From an uncultured Blastocatellia bacterium (GTDB taxonomy: Bacteria > Acidobacteriota > Blastocatellia > HR10), in NCBI GenBank assembly GCA_937934295.1, contig CALHAI010000014.1:62001-126000 (forward strand): DNA of 64,000 nt. Direction: 5' to 3'. The notes under the pieces are model-generated. The model searched no databases. It was given only the letters and a program-made list of their open reading frames with translations, and was not told the origin of the DNA. Position numbers and translations under genes: made by a program. Positions 47,876-56,102 of this stretch are shown piece after piece (position 1 is the first letter of the stretch; each line of letters opens with the position of its first letter).

Positions 47876-48721
47876 ATGAGCGGAGCATGGTGGCAAGTGG
47901 GGGTGAGCTTGGCGATCTATTTTGGAGGGCTTCTTCCGATCTTGGCTCAACAGCGTCCACTTGTGACCGAGCGGGTGGCCACTGTACCCGAAGGCGAGCT
48001 GCGAATAGATCTCGGATTCGAGTTCGCGCAAACGCAACGCTTTCCCCTCTCGGGATTGCGCGGCGATCTCTCGCGCGTGGGTGTCCTGGGGCTGTCCCTT
48101 GGCGTGGCGTCGCGTATGGAGCTTCAGCTTCGCGGGACGATTCAGAATTATCTGAGCATTGACGAGCGGCGAGGGGGAGCGATTTCGCTTCGGCTGCCGA
48201 CACCCGAAAGCACGCACGATGTGGGGGACTTCAGCCTCTGGATGAAGATGCGGCTGCGCGCGGCCCGTGGGCGATGGCCGGCACTCGGCGTGCGCGTGGG
48301 CGTCGAGTTGCCGAATTCCGATCAGGCGCGAGGGATCGGGACGAATCAGACGAATTTCTTCGCCGCTATGCTGGCCGAGAAGCGGTGGGGCGCCTTCGAT
48401 CTCTTCGGCCACGTCGGCGTGGGCATCTTGCCGGCTCCGATCGAGCCCTTCGTGCAAAACGATGTGCTGCTCTATGGCGTGGCCACCGTCTACGAGCTGA
48501 ACGCGCGGACGAATCTCGTCGCTGAAGTGAGCGGGTGGGAGAGCACGCGCCGTCGGGCGCCTTTGGGGACGGAATCGCGAGGACAGGTGCGCGTCGGCCT
48601 GCAGCTCCGCACGGGACGTCTCTGGTGGGATCTCGCCGGCGTGCGCGGCGTGCGCGCCATTGATCCCCGAAGCGGGATCGTCTTTGGGATGAGCGTGCCG
48701 GTGCCGTTATGGAAACGATGA
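47876..48721 (+). CDS. Outer-membrane beta-barrel protein of unknown function
   Basis: 281 residues. Signal peptide at 1-25, then alternating amphipathic strands over the whole length (ELRIDLGFEFAQTQRF, MELQLRGTIQNYL, VRVGVELPNSD, GQVRVGLQLRTGRLWWDL), the pattern of a transporter-like or phenol-pathway MetA-type barrel. The substrate is unknown. It begins after GAGGAAG and overlaps the phosphohexomutase start. Confidence 0.65.
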   Translation: MSGAWWQVGVSLAIYFGGLLPILAQQRPLVTERVATVPEGELRIDLGFEFAQTQRFPLSGLRGDLSRVGVLGLSLGVASRMELQLRGTIQNYLSIDERRGGAISLRLPTPESTHDVGDFSLWMKMRLRAARGRWPALGVRVGVELPNSDQARGIGTNQTNFFAAMLAEKRWGAFDLFGHVGVGILPAPIEPFVQNDVLLYGVATVYELNARTNLVAEVSGWESTRRRAPLGTESRGQVRVGLQLRTGRLWWDLAGVRGVRAIDPRSGIVFGMSVPVPLWKR

Positions 48722-50130
48722 CAAGTCCCATTCGATTCGGCACATCGGGATGGCGGGCCATTGTGGCCGAGGACTTCACGCTGGAGAACGCGCGCGTGGT
48801 CATGCGCGCCATCGCGCGCTCTGTGAAGCGTCAGCGGGAGGAAGCGACGCTCATCGTCGGCTACGATACGCGATTCCTGGCCGAGGCGTTCGCGCGCGAG
48901 AGCGCGCGCGTGTTGGCCGAGGAAGGCGTGGATGTTCTGCTGTGCACGGAGCCGACGCCGACGCCCGTCCTCGCGTATGCCATCGTGGCCGAGCGCACGC
49001 AGGGGGGCGTGAACATCACGGCCAGCCATAATCCGCCTGAATATCAAGGGGTCAAATTCTCGACGGCCGATGGAGCGCCCGCACTTCCTGAGGTCACGCG
49101 GGAGATCGAGCGGGAGATTGAGCGGATACGTCGCGGAGAGAGCTCCGGGGTTCCCCCTGGCGAGAGGCGTGGGGTCATTCGCGCCTACGATCCGCGCGAG
49201 GGCTATTTGCGCGATCTCGCGACGAAGGTGGATTTCCAGACGATCGCGCGAGCCCACTTGCGCGTGGCCGTGGATCCGCTGTGGGGGACGGCGCGCGGGT
49301 ATTTAGATCGTGCCTTGCGGGAAGCCGGGTGCGACGTCCATCTCCTGCATGCCCATCGCGATGTGCTCTTCGGCGGAGGAGCGCCGGAGCCTTCGGCCGA
49401 GCGCTTGCAAACGCTCCGCGAGATCGTCGCATCTGGCGGCTTCGATCTCGGTGTGGCGGCGGATGGGGATGCCGACCGATTCGGTATCGTGGATCGGGGA
49501 GGCGTCTTCGTGACGCCCAATCAGATTCTGGCGCTTTTGTTCGACTACTTATGCGAGACGCGTCCGTGGGAAGGAGGGGTGGCCCGCAGCGTCGCGACTT
49601 CGCATCAGGTGGATCGCGCGGCGCGGCGTCGCGGACGCCCGGTATACGAGACGCCCGTCGGCTTCAAATACATCGGCGAACTGCTCAAGGCGGGGAAGGT
49701 CATCCTGGGCGGGGAGGAGAGCGCGGGCCTCTCGATTCACGGTCATTATCCGGAGAAGGATGGGATTCTCGCCGCGCTCCTGGTTGTGGAGAGCGTCGCG
49801 CGCATGGGAGCGAGCGTGAGCGAAGGGCTGGAGCGTCTCTACGCTCGGGATGGACGGCTCTGGAGCGGGCGCATCGGGATCTCATTGACCGAGCAGGCGC
49901 GCCGACGCCTGCAGGAGAAGCTTCAGGCCGACCCTCCTGCTGATTTCTTCGGGCGTCGTCTCATCCAGGTGAATCGAACGGATGGGCTGAAGCTGCTGTT
50001 CGACGACGGCTCATGGCTGCTGTTGCGGCTCTCGGGCACAGAGCCGGTGGCGCGGTGCTACGCGGAAGCGACATCGGAGGCGGATCTGGAGGTGCTGCTT
50101 GAACAAGGGCGAATCTTCGCGTTCCAGTGA
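48718..50130 (+). CDS. Phosphoglucomutase/phosphomannomutase (alpha-D-phosphohexomutase)
   Basis: 470 residues, all four domains. The phosphoserine loop is NITASHNPPEYQGVKF, the magnesium loop GVAADGDADRFGIVD, the sugar-binding loop GGEESAGLSIHGHYPEKDG, and the phosphate-binding loop RLSGTEPVARCY. It interconverts hexose 1- and 6-phosphates and could supply GDP-mannose and UDP-glucose pathways. Two in-frame ATGs exist; the one at 48718 forms an ATGA overlap with the previous stop, while the one at 48709 would add three residues. Glucose versus mannose specificity cannot be told. Confidence 0.9.
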   Translation: MTSPIRFGTSGWRAIVAEDFTLENARVVMRAIARSVKRQREEATLIVGYDTRFLAEAFARESARVLAEEGVDVLLCTEPTPTPVLAYAIVAERTQGGVNITASHNPPEYQGVKFSTADGAPALPEVTREIEREIERIRRGESSGVPPGERRGVIRAYDPREGYLRDLATKVDFQTIARAHLRVAVDPLWGTARGYLDRALREAGCDVHLLHAHRDVLFGGGAPEPSAERLQTLREIVASGGFDLGVAADGDADRFGIVDRGGVFVTPNQILALLFDYLCETRPWEGGVARSVATSHQVDRAARRRGRPVYETPVGFKYIGELLKAGKVILGGEESAGLSIHGHYPEKDGILAALLVVESVARMGASVSEGLERLYARDGRLWSGRIGISLTEQARRRLQEKLQADPPADFFGRRLIQVNRTDGLKLLFDDGSWLLLRLSGTEPVARCYAEATSEADLEVLLEQGRIFAFQ

Positions 50131-50443
50131 GGATCGGCGCGCGCGCGCGAGCCCGATGCGAGTGGGACCGATCATCGGCGTGGTGCTTGTGCTCGCAGGG
50201 ATCGGCCTGGGGTGTGGGATGATCCTCGTGCGGGCGCACCGGGAATATCGGGCTGCGCAAGCGGAATATCAGCGGTTGGAGGCGGAGGTGCGGGAGCTCC
50301 GCCTGGAGACGGAACGGCTCATGGAGGAGATTCGCGCGCTCAAGACGGATCCCGAAGTCATCGAGCGAATCGCGCGCGAAGAGCTGCACATGATCCGTCC
50401 GGATGAGATGGTGCTCTCTTTCCCCGAGGCCTCGAAGCGATAG
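50099..50443 (+). CDS. FtsB/DivIC-like septum formation initiator protein
   Basis: 114 residues from a TTG start preceded by GGAGGTG, which overlaps the phosphohexomutase end by 32 bases; an ATG at 50156 would shorten it by 19 residues. One membrane helix (about 24-43, IIGVVLVLAGIGLGCGMILV) is followed by a coiled coil (YQRLEAEVRELRLETERLME) and the DPEVIERIAREELHMIRPDE segment typical of DivIC/FtsB. It would act in the periplasm in the cell division complex with FtsL and FtsQ. Confidence 0.75.
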   Translation: MNKGESSRSSEDRRARASPMRVGPIIGVVLVLAGIGLGCGMILVRAHREYRAAQAEYQRLEAEVRELRLETERLMEEIRALKTDPEVIERIAREELHMIRPDEMVLSFPEASKR

Positions 50444-50492
50444 AGGGGGGCTCTCATACGCTGCATATTCTTTATCAAGGGGGGAGAGCACG

Positions 50493-51749
50493 ATGATCGC
50501 AGAGGAGAACCTGAATCCGTTCGTCGTCGCCCTGGCGCAATTCGATCGTGCGGCGGCGCATCTCGATTTGGATGATGGGTTGAAGGAGCTGCTCAAAACG
50601 CCCAAGCGGCAGTTGGTCGTCTCCATCCCCGTCAAGATGGACGACGGCAGCTTGCGCGTCTTCGAAGGATATCGGGTCCAGCACAACGTAGCGCGCGGGC
50701 CGGGCAAAGGGGGGATTCGGTATCATCCCGACGTGACGCTCGATGAAGTGAAGGCGCTGGCCATGTGGATGACGTGGAAGTGCGCGACGGTGAATCTCCC
50801 TTACGGTGGCGCCAAAGGCGGTGTGCGGGTCAATCCGAAGGAGTTGTCGCAAGGGGAGCTGGAGCGACTGACGCGTCGCTATGCGACCGAGATCATGCCG
50901 CTCATCGGTCCGGAGCGCGACATCCCGGCTCCGGACGTCTACACGGACGCGCAGACGATGGCCTGGATCATGGATACGATCAGCATGTTCAAGGGGTATA
51001 CGGAGTTGGGCGTGGTCACGGGCAAGCCGGTCGAGTTGGGCGGCTCGTACGGGCGGCAGGAGGCGACAGCGCGCGGCTGCCAGGTCGTCATTCGTGAAGC
51101 TTGTCGCGCGCTTGGCCTCGCCTTGAATGGCGCGGCGGTCGTCGTCCAGGGCTTCGGGAACGCGGGCAGCAACATCGCCCGGTTTCTCCATCAAGATGGG
51201 GCACGCATCATTGCGGTGAGCGACTCTAAAGGGGGGATCTATAGCCCGCGCGGTATCGATCCCGAAGCCGCCCTTCAGCACAAAGCGCAAACAGGAGCCT
51301 TGCACGGACTGCCCGATACGGAGACGATCTCCAACGAGGAGTTGCTCGAACTCCCGTGCGACATCCTCGTCCCGGCCGCGTTGGAGAATCAGATCACGCG
51401 GCGCAATGCCGATCGCCTTCGCGCGCGTCTCATCGCGGAGGTGGCCAATGGGCCGACGACGCCGGCGGCCGATGACATCCTCTCCGATCGCGGGGTCATG
51501 GTCATCCCGGACGTCTTGGCCAATGCCGGCGGCGTCTCGGTCTCCTACTTCGAATGGGTGCAGAATCAGTACGGATTCTTCTGGTCGGAAGACGAGGTCC
51601 TCCACCATCTGGAGCGGATCATGACGAACGCCTTTCACGAGGTCCGCGCGACGGCCAAGCGCTATGGCCTCGATCTGCGGCGCGGCGCCTACATCCTGGC
51701 CATCAGGCGCGTGGCCGAGGCGACGCGCGTGCGCGGGATCTTCCCATGA
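50493..51749 (+). CDS. gdhA: Glutamate dehydrogenase (Glu/Leu/Phe/Val family)
   Basis: 418 residues, the size of the hexameric catabolic-type enzymes. It interconverts glutamate and 2-oxoglutarate plus ammonia. NLPYGGAKGGVRVNP holds a substrate lysine, GPERDIPAPDVYTDAQTMAW the catalytic aspartate, and VVVQGFGNAGSNIARFL the NAD(P) loop. Shine-Dalgarno GGGGGGAG before the ATG at 50493. Likely monocistronic, with a hairpin after the gene. Confidence 0.93.
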   Translation: MIAEENLNPFVVALAQFDRAAAHLDLDDGLKELLKTPKRQLVVSIPVKMDDGSLRVFEGYRVQHNVARGPGKGGIRYHPDVTLDEVKALAMWMTWKCATVNLPYGGAKGGVRVNPKELSQGELERLTRRYATEIMPLIGPERDIPAPDVYTDAQTMAWIMDTISMFKGYTELGVVTGKPVELGGSYGRQEATARGCQVVIREACRALGLALNGAAVVVQGFGNAGSNIARFLHQDGARIIAVSDSKGGIYSPRGIDPEAALQHKAQTGALHGLPDTETISNEELLELPCDILVPAALENQITRRNADRLRARLIAEVANGPTTPAADDILSDRGVMVIPDVLANAGGVSVSYFEWVQNQYGFFWSEDEVLHHLERIMTNAFHEVRATAKRYGLDLRRGAYILAIRRVAEATRVRGIFP

Positions 51750-51754
51750 AGTGA

Positions 51755-51787
51755 AGCGCCTCCTCTCCCTCAGCGGGGGAGAGCGCT
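51755..51787 (+). terminator. Hairpin after glutamate dehydrogenase gene
   Basis: Arms AGCGC plus TCTCCC pair with GGGAGA plus GCGCT around a 7-base loop, with a 4-base bulge in the 5' arm. It starts 5 bases after the stop codon. The downstream sequence AACGGTTTCTTCC is only weakly T-rich, so termination may be inefficient. Confidence 0.4.
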
Positions 51788-51813
51788 AACGGTTTCTTCC
51801 GAGAACCGGTTGG

Positions 51814-51843
51814 TTGACATCGCTAGAGAGGGGGCGGTAACAT
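51814..51843 (+). promoter_or_regulatory. Promoter of the adaptor-ABC unit
   Basis: TTGACA (51814-51819), an 18-base spacer and TAACAT (51838-51843), 70 bases before the ATG of the adaptor gene. Confidence 0.6.
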
Positions 51844-51912
51844 TGCGATTTTGGGGGAACCCGCAAGTGCCGTCATTCGTAAGAAGCGGTGATCACATCG
51901 GGAGAGGAGGAG

Positions 51913-53334
51913 ATGGCGTCGAGTCGGAAAAAGAAGCTTTTGATCGCTCTCATCCTCATTATGACCTTAGGGGCGATTGTCGGCATCAGCGTCACCCGAG
52001 GCCGAACGGATGTCCCCGTCGTCCAGGTCGAGAAAGTGACCCGTCGGCCCCTGTTGGAATCGAAGGTCACGGCTAATGGCGAGGTTCGCCCGCGAAATTT
52101 CGTGAACATGACCTCGGAGGTCCCCGGTCGCGTCATCGAAATTTACGTGAAGGAGGGGGATTGGGTGAAGGCGGGGACGCCACTTCTGAAGATCGATCCG
52201 ACGCAGATCTCTTCGGAGGCTGAGAGCAGCCAGGCCAATCTCCAAGCCGCGCGGGCCGAGGTGCAGAATGCCCAAGTGCAGGTGGATGCGGCGCGAAACA
52301 ACGTCCTGAATGTTCAAGCGAGCCTGGCCGCTGCGAAGTACGAGTTGGAGCGAGCGAAAGCCGATCTCAGCTTCGCCGAAGAGGAGTTCCGTCGTCGGGA
52401 GCAGCTGCTGGAGCAAGGCGTCATCTCGCGCGCCGAGTATGATCGGGCGCGCGCCTCATATCGCGGAGCACAGGCTCTGGTCGAAGCGCAGCAGCAGCGC
52501 GTTCAGCAACTGGAGGCGCAGCTGCGCGATGCGCAGATTCGAGTCCGTCAGGCCCAGGCGCAATTACAAAGCGCGCGCGCTCGCGTCGCCCAGATTCAAG
52601 CCAATTATAAGAGCGCGCTGGATCGCCTGGCCAAGACCGTGCAGAAGGCCCCTATTGACGGCGTCATTGCCAATCTCCCTGTGCGCATTGGTCAGTACGT
52701 GCTCGCCAGCTTCAGTACGACACCCCTGCTGACCATCGCCGATATGTCGGAGATCAACGTCGAAGTCCAAGTGGATGAGACCGATATCACGCGCGTGCGC
52801 GTCGGGCAGAGAGCGCGCATCCGCGTGGACGCGCTTGGCGATCAGGCGCTGGGGGGTGTGGTCTCCGAGGTCGGCCGCGCCGCTTTGATTCGCGGCGGAC
52901 AGGCGCTTCCGGAACTCACGCCCTCGGGGCAAGAGGCTAAGGATTTCAAGGTGGTCATCCGGTTGGTCGATCTGACGCCGGAAGTCCGCGACCGACTGCG
53001 CCCAGGCATGTCGGCGACGGCGACGATCACCACCGACACGCGCGAGAACGTCATCGCCGTTCCCCCGGCCGCCATTGTGGAGCGCGATGCGGAGGAGGTC
53101 GGCAGCCCAACGGCTTCGGCCAATGGGCAGAAGAAACGTCTTCAGGGGGTCTTCATCATACAGGATAATCGCGCGATCTTTCGTCCGGTCGAGACGGGCA
53201 TCTCCGGGGAGATGGAGATCGAGATCGTGAGCGGCCTTGAGGAGGGGATGGAGGTGATCGTTGGCCCGTATCGAGAACTGCGCCTGTTGAAGCATAATGC
53301 TCTCGTCAAGAAGGAGTACGTCCAGGGCCAGTAA
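51913..53334 (+). CDS. Periplasmic adaptor (membrane fusion protein, HlyD/MacA-like)
   Basis: 473 residues. One N-terminal membrane helix (about 8-27), first half of a lipoyl domain (PGRVIEIYVKEGDWVKAGTP), a long coiled-coil hairpin at about 95-230 rich in Ala, Gln and Arg, the second lipoyl half (APIDGVIANLPVRIGQYV), and beta-barrel plus membrane-proximal domains. Such proteins bridge an inner-membrane pump to an outer-membrane channel, as in MacA. The ATG at 51913 follows GGAGAGGAGG. The next gene is a MacB/LolD-type ATPase. Confidence 0.88.
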   Translation: MASSRKKKLLIALILIMTLGAIVGISVTRGRTDVPVVQVEKVTRRPLLESKVTANGEVRPRNFVNMTSEVPGRVIEIYVKEGDWVKAGTPLLKIDPTQISSEAESSQANLQAARAEVQNAQVQVDAARNNVLNVQASLAAAKYELERAKADLSFAEEEFRRREQLLEQGVISRAEYDRARASYRGAQALVEAQQQRVQQLEAQLRDAQIRVRQAQAQLQSARARVAQIQANYKSALDRLAKTVQKAPIDGVIANLPVRIGQYVLASFSTTPLLTIADMSEINVEVQVDETDITRVRVGQRARIRVDALGDQALGGVVSEVGRAALIRGGQALPELTPSGQEAKDFKVVIRLVDLTPEVRDRLRPGMSATATITTDTRENVIAVPPAAIVERDAEEVGSPTASANGQKKRLQGVFIIQDNRAIFRPVETGISGEMEIEIVSGLEEGMEVIVGPYRELRLLKHNALVKKEYVQGQ

Positions 53335-53359
53335 GCATTCAGCCAGTTGAGGAAATGCG

Positions 53360-54112
53360 ATGAGCCGATCGAGTACGATGCCCGAGCTGAAGCCGGAGAC
53401 CGCAACCTTCGCCCAACGTTCTCCCTCCGTCGACGGATTGATCCGTATGGAGAACGTCTGGCGCACGTACAAGATGGGCCAAGAGGAAGTCCACGCCTTA
53501 CGCGGGATCAACCTGGTCATCCGACCCAACGAGTACGTAGCCATCATCGGTCCCTCCGGTTCGGGGAAATCCACGCTGATGAATATCATCGGCTGCTTGG
53601 ATACGCCGACGGCCGGCCGCTATTGGCTCAATGGCCGACTCGTCAGCGAGATGGATGACGATGAGCTGGCCTACATTCGCAATCGAGAGATCGGATTCGT
53701 CTTCCAATTGTTCAATCTTCTGCCGCGCGCGACGGCATTGCACAACGTCGAGCTACCGCTGATCTACGCGGGCGTTCCGGCCAAGGAGCGGCTGGAGCGC
53801 GCCCGTCAGGCCTTGGAGATGGTGGATCTCGGCGATCGCATGCACCATCGGCCAAATGAGCTTTCGGGTGGACAACGGCAGCGCGTCGCCATCGCCCGCG
53901 CTCTGGTGAATCGGCCTTCAATTCTCCTGGCCGATGAGCCCACCGGGGCCCTCGACTCCAAGACCGGAGCGGAGATCATGGCGCTCTTCGATCGCCTCCA
54001 CGCCCAGGGGAATACGATCATCATCGTCACCCATGAACCGGAGGTCGCCGCGCACGCGTACCGCATTATCCATATCCGCGACGGGCGCATCGAGCGCGAA
54101 GAATGGCGCTGA
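53360..54112 (+). CDS. ABC transporter ATP-binding protein (MacB/LolD type)
   Basis: 250 residues. Walker [10 protein letters not shown] at 64-72, [19 protein letters not shown]-loop, [15 protein letters not shown] signature, [15 protein letters not shown] Walker B and [12 protein letters not shown] switch, the diagnostic set of the MacB/LolD/FtsE group. The first 25 residues are a non-conserved extension. It should pair with a MacB-like permease, but no permease gene follows: the next gene is a lytic transglycosylase with its own promoter. The permease must be elsewhere. Confidence 0.88.
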   Translation: MSRSSTMPELKPETATFAQRSPSVDGLIRMENVWRTYKMGQEEVHALRGINLVIRPNEYVAIIGPSGSGKSTLMNIIGCLDTPTAGRYWLNGRLVSEMDDDELAYIRNREIGFVFQLFNLLPRATALHNVELPLIYAGVPAKERLERARQALEMVDLGDRMHHRPNELSGGQRQRVAIARALVNRPSILLADEPTGALDSKTGAEIMALFDRLHAQGNTIIIVTHEPEVAAHAYRIIHIRDGRIEREEWR

Positions 54113-54142
54113 TCTCCTCCCCAGAGGCATAAATTTTCCCAG

Positions 54143-54172
54143 TTGACAGATAAGGTCCCGTTATGCTATCTA
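54143..54172 (+). promoter_or_regulatory. Promoter of the lytic transglycosylase gene
   Basis: A perfect TTGACA (54143-54148), an 18-base spacer and TATCTA (54167-54172), 86 bases before the ATG, within a 145-base AT-richer gap. Confidence 0.5.
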
Positions 54173-54257
54173 ATGGCGCTGCCATGAAGATGCTGAAGCG
54201 CCGGTTGTAGTCTTTTTTTCTGCGGGAAGGCGTGAAGTTTATGTCGGAGCAGAAGAT

Positions 54258-56102
54258 ATGAGACGACGGATCGTGAGCGGACTCATTGCGCTGCAGCTCG
54301 GTCTTCTTTCAGTCCTCATGGCGCAGTCCCCACATGAAGGGATGAAGACGGAAGGTACGCCCCTGCCGCCTGTGGTGCAAAAGGAACCAGCGTCGTCCTT
54401 GGAGACTTCGCTTCGTGCCCTCATTCAGCGTGCTGAGACCCTTTTCCAGCGAGGGGAGGTGGCCTATCGCCAAGGGGACTTCGTGCGCGCGCGTGAGGAG
54501 TTCGACCGCGCGGTGGATGTGATCCTCGAAGCCCGAGTGAATGTCCCAGCGCATCCTCAGCTTTTGGCCTATTATCGTTCGCTGATCGAGCGCATTCATG
54601 CGTATCAGCTTGAAGCGGCCATGCAAGGCCTGGAGCTGCGACAGCAGTACGAACCCTCGCTGCTGGAAGAGCTAGCGAAGATCGAATTGCAGGAGGAGGA
54701 CATCAAGGCTGCCGAAGCCGAGAGCGAGGAGATCGCGCTCGATTTTCCCGTGACGATCACGCCGGAAGTCCGGCAGTTCATCCACTACTTCACGAAGAAC
54801 CCCAAGGGGCGGGCGACGATGGAGACCGGGCTGCGGCGTGCCGGGCGGTATTTGGAGATGGCGCGACGCATCTTCCAGGAAGAGGGCGTCCCGCTGGATC
54901 TCGTGTGGTTGGCTCAGGCCGAGAGCAATTGGCGTCCGCATGCGCGCTCCCCCATGCGGGCGCAGGGTATTTGGCAGTTCATTCCGGGGACGGGAGCGAA
55001 GTACGGACTGCGCCAGACGTATTGGCTCGACGAACGATCAGGATTGGAGCAGCCCACGCGAGCGGCCGCTCGCTACCTGAAGTTCCTCTATGAGCGCTAT
55101 CTGGACTGGCCCTTGGCCTTGGCGGCCTATAACTGCGGGGAAGCGACCGTGGATCGAGCGATCGCGGCTTCCGGGTACGCCGATTTCTGGTACCTGCATC
55201 GAAATCGCCTCTTGCCGGCTGAGACTCGTAATTATGTCCCGATTATCCTCGCCATCATCGCCATCGCGAAGGATCCAGCTCGATATAGTTTCACCGAGAT
55301 TGAGCCGGAGCCGACGTTAGAATATGAGGCCGTGCCCGTTGAGGGACCGCTTGATCTCCGATTGATCGCCGAGGCCGTTGGCACCTTGCCCGAGCACCTT
55401 CGAGAGCTCAATCCGGAACTCAAGTACGGGTATGTGCCGCTTGGGGAGACCTACACGGTACGGGTGCCTGTCGGCACAGGCGAGCAGATGAGTGAGCTGC
55501 TCGCGCGGGTGCCCCCGCAGCATCGGGATTCCTGGCGCATTCATAGCGTCGTCGAAGGGGAGACGCTACAGAGCATCGCCGAGGAACATCGCGTGAGTGC
55601 GGAGGAGATCGCGCAGGTGAATGCGCTGGACGCCGACGCAAGCCTGAAGGCCGGCGCGCGCTTGATCGTTCCGACGTCGGTTTCTCGTCGGTCGCCCTTA
55701 CGGACTGTGGGCGTCGAGTTGACGCGGCTCTCGGTCGTGCGCGTGACGGTTCGCGCCCGTTCGGGCGATACGGTCACGCGCATCGCCGCGCGCTATGGCC
55801 TTTCGGCTCGAGAAGTCGCTCGTCTTAACCGCTTGAGCCCGCGTGCGAAACTGCGCGCCGGGCAGACGATCGTCCTCGTCCTGCCTTCGGATCGGGTGAA
55901 GAAACAGCGCGCGTCATCCGCACAGACGGCGGGGACGGCCTCCGCGCGCAGCCGTCGCCTCACCCATCGCGTGCGCCCGGGAGATACGCTCACTGAGATC
56001 GCCAATCGGTATGATGTGACCGTCTCGGAGCTTCGTCGGTGGAATCGTCTCTCGACCGATCTCCTCAAACCCGGTCAGAGGCTGGTGATCTATCGCGAGT
56101 GA
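54258..56102 (+). CDS. Membrane-bound lytic murein transglycosylase with three LysM domains (MltD-like)
   Basis: 614 residues. Signal peptide at 1-22; a helical region to about 160; the SLT catalytic domain at about 200-345 with Glu222 in WLAQAESNWRP, SPMRAQGIWQFIPGTG and LALAAYNCGE; then LysM domains at about 430-475, 497-543 and 570-612 (RVRPGDTLTEIANRYDVTVS). It cleaves peptidoglycan with 1,6-anhydro-muramic acid formation. No lipobox is visible, so it may be soluble in the periplasm. Its end overlaps the convergent hybrid kinase by 38 bases. Confidence 0.9.
   Translation: MRRRIVSGLIALQLGLLSVLMAQSPHEGMKTEGTPLPPVVQKEPASSLETSLRALIQRAETLFQRGEVAYRQGDFVRAREEFDRAVDVILEARVNVPAHPQLLAYYRSLIERIHAYQLEAAMQGLELRQQYEPSLLEELAKIELQEEDIKAAEAESEEIALDFPVTITPEVRQFIHYFTKNPKGRATMETGLRRAGRYLEMARRIFQEEGVPLDLVWLAQAESNWRPHARSPMRAQGIWQFIPGTGAKYGLRQTYWLDERSGLEQPTRAAARYLKFLYERYLDWPLALAAYNCGEATVDRAIAASGYADFWYLHRNRLLPAETRNYVPIILAIIAIAKDPARYSFTEIEPEPTLEYEAVPVEGPLDLRLIAEAVGTLPEHLRELNPELKYGYVPLGETYTVRVPVGTGEQMSELLARVPPQHRDSWRIHSVVEGETLQSIAEEHRVSAEEIAQVNALDADASLKAGARLIVPTSVSRRSPLRTVGVELTRLSVVRVTVRARSGDTVTRIAARYGLSAREVARLNRLSPRAKLRAGQTIVLVLPSDRVKKQRASSAQTAGTASARSRRLTHRVRPGDTLTEIANRYDVTVSELRRWNRLSTDLLKPGQRLVIYRE

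Noticed and set aside
53360-56102. Adaptor, ATPase and LysM transglycosylase as one export or cell-wall operon
   Set aside because: A separate promoter and a 145-base gap precede the transglycosylase gene, and no permease links them.
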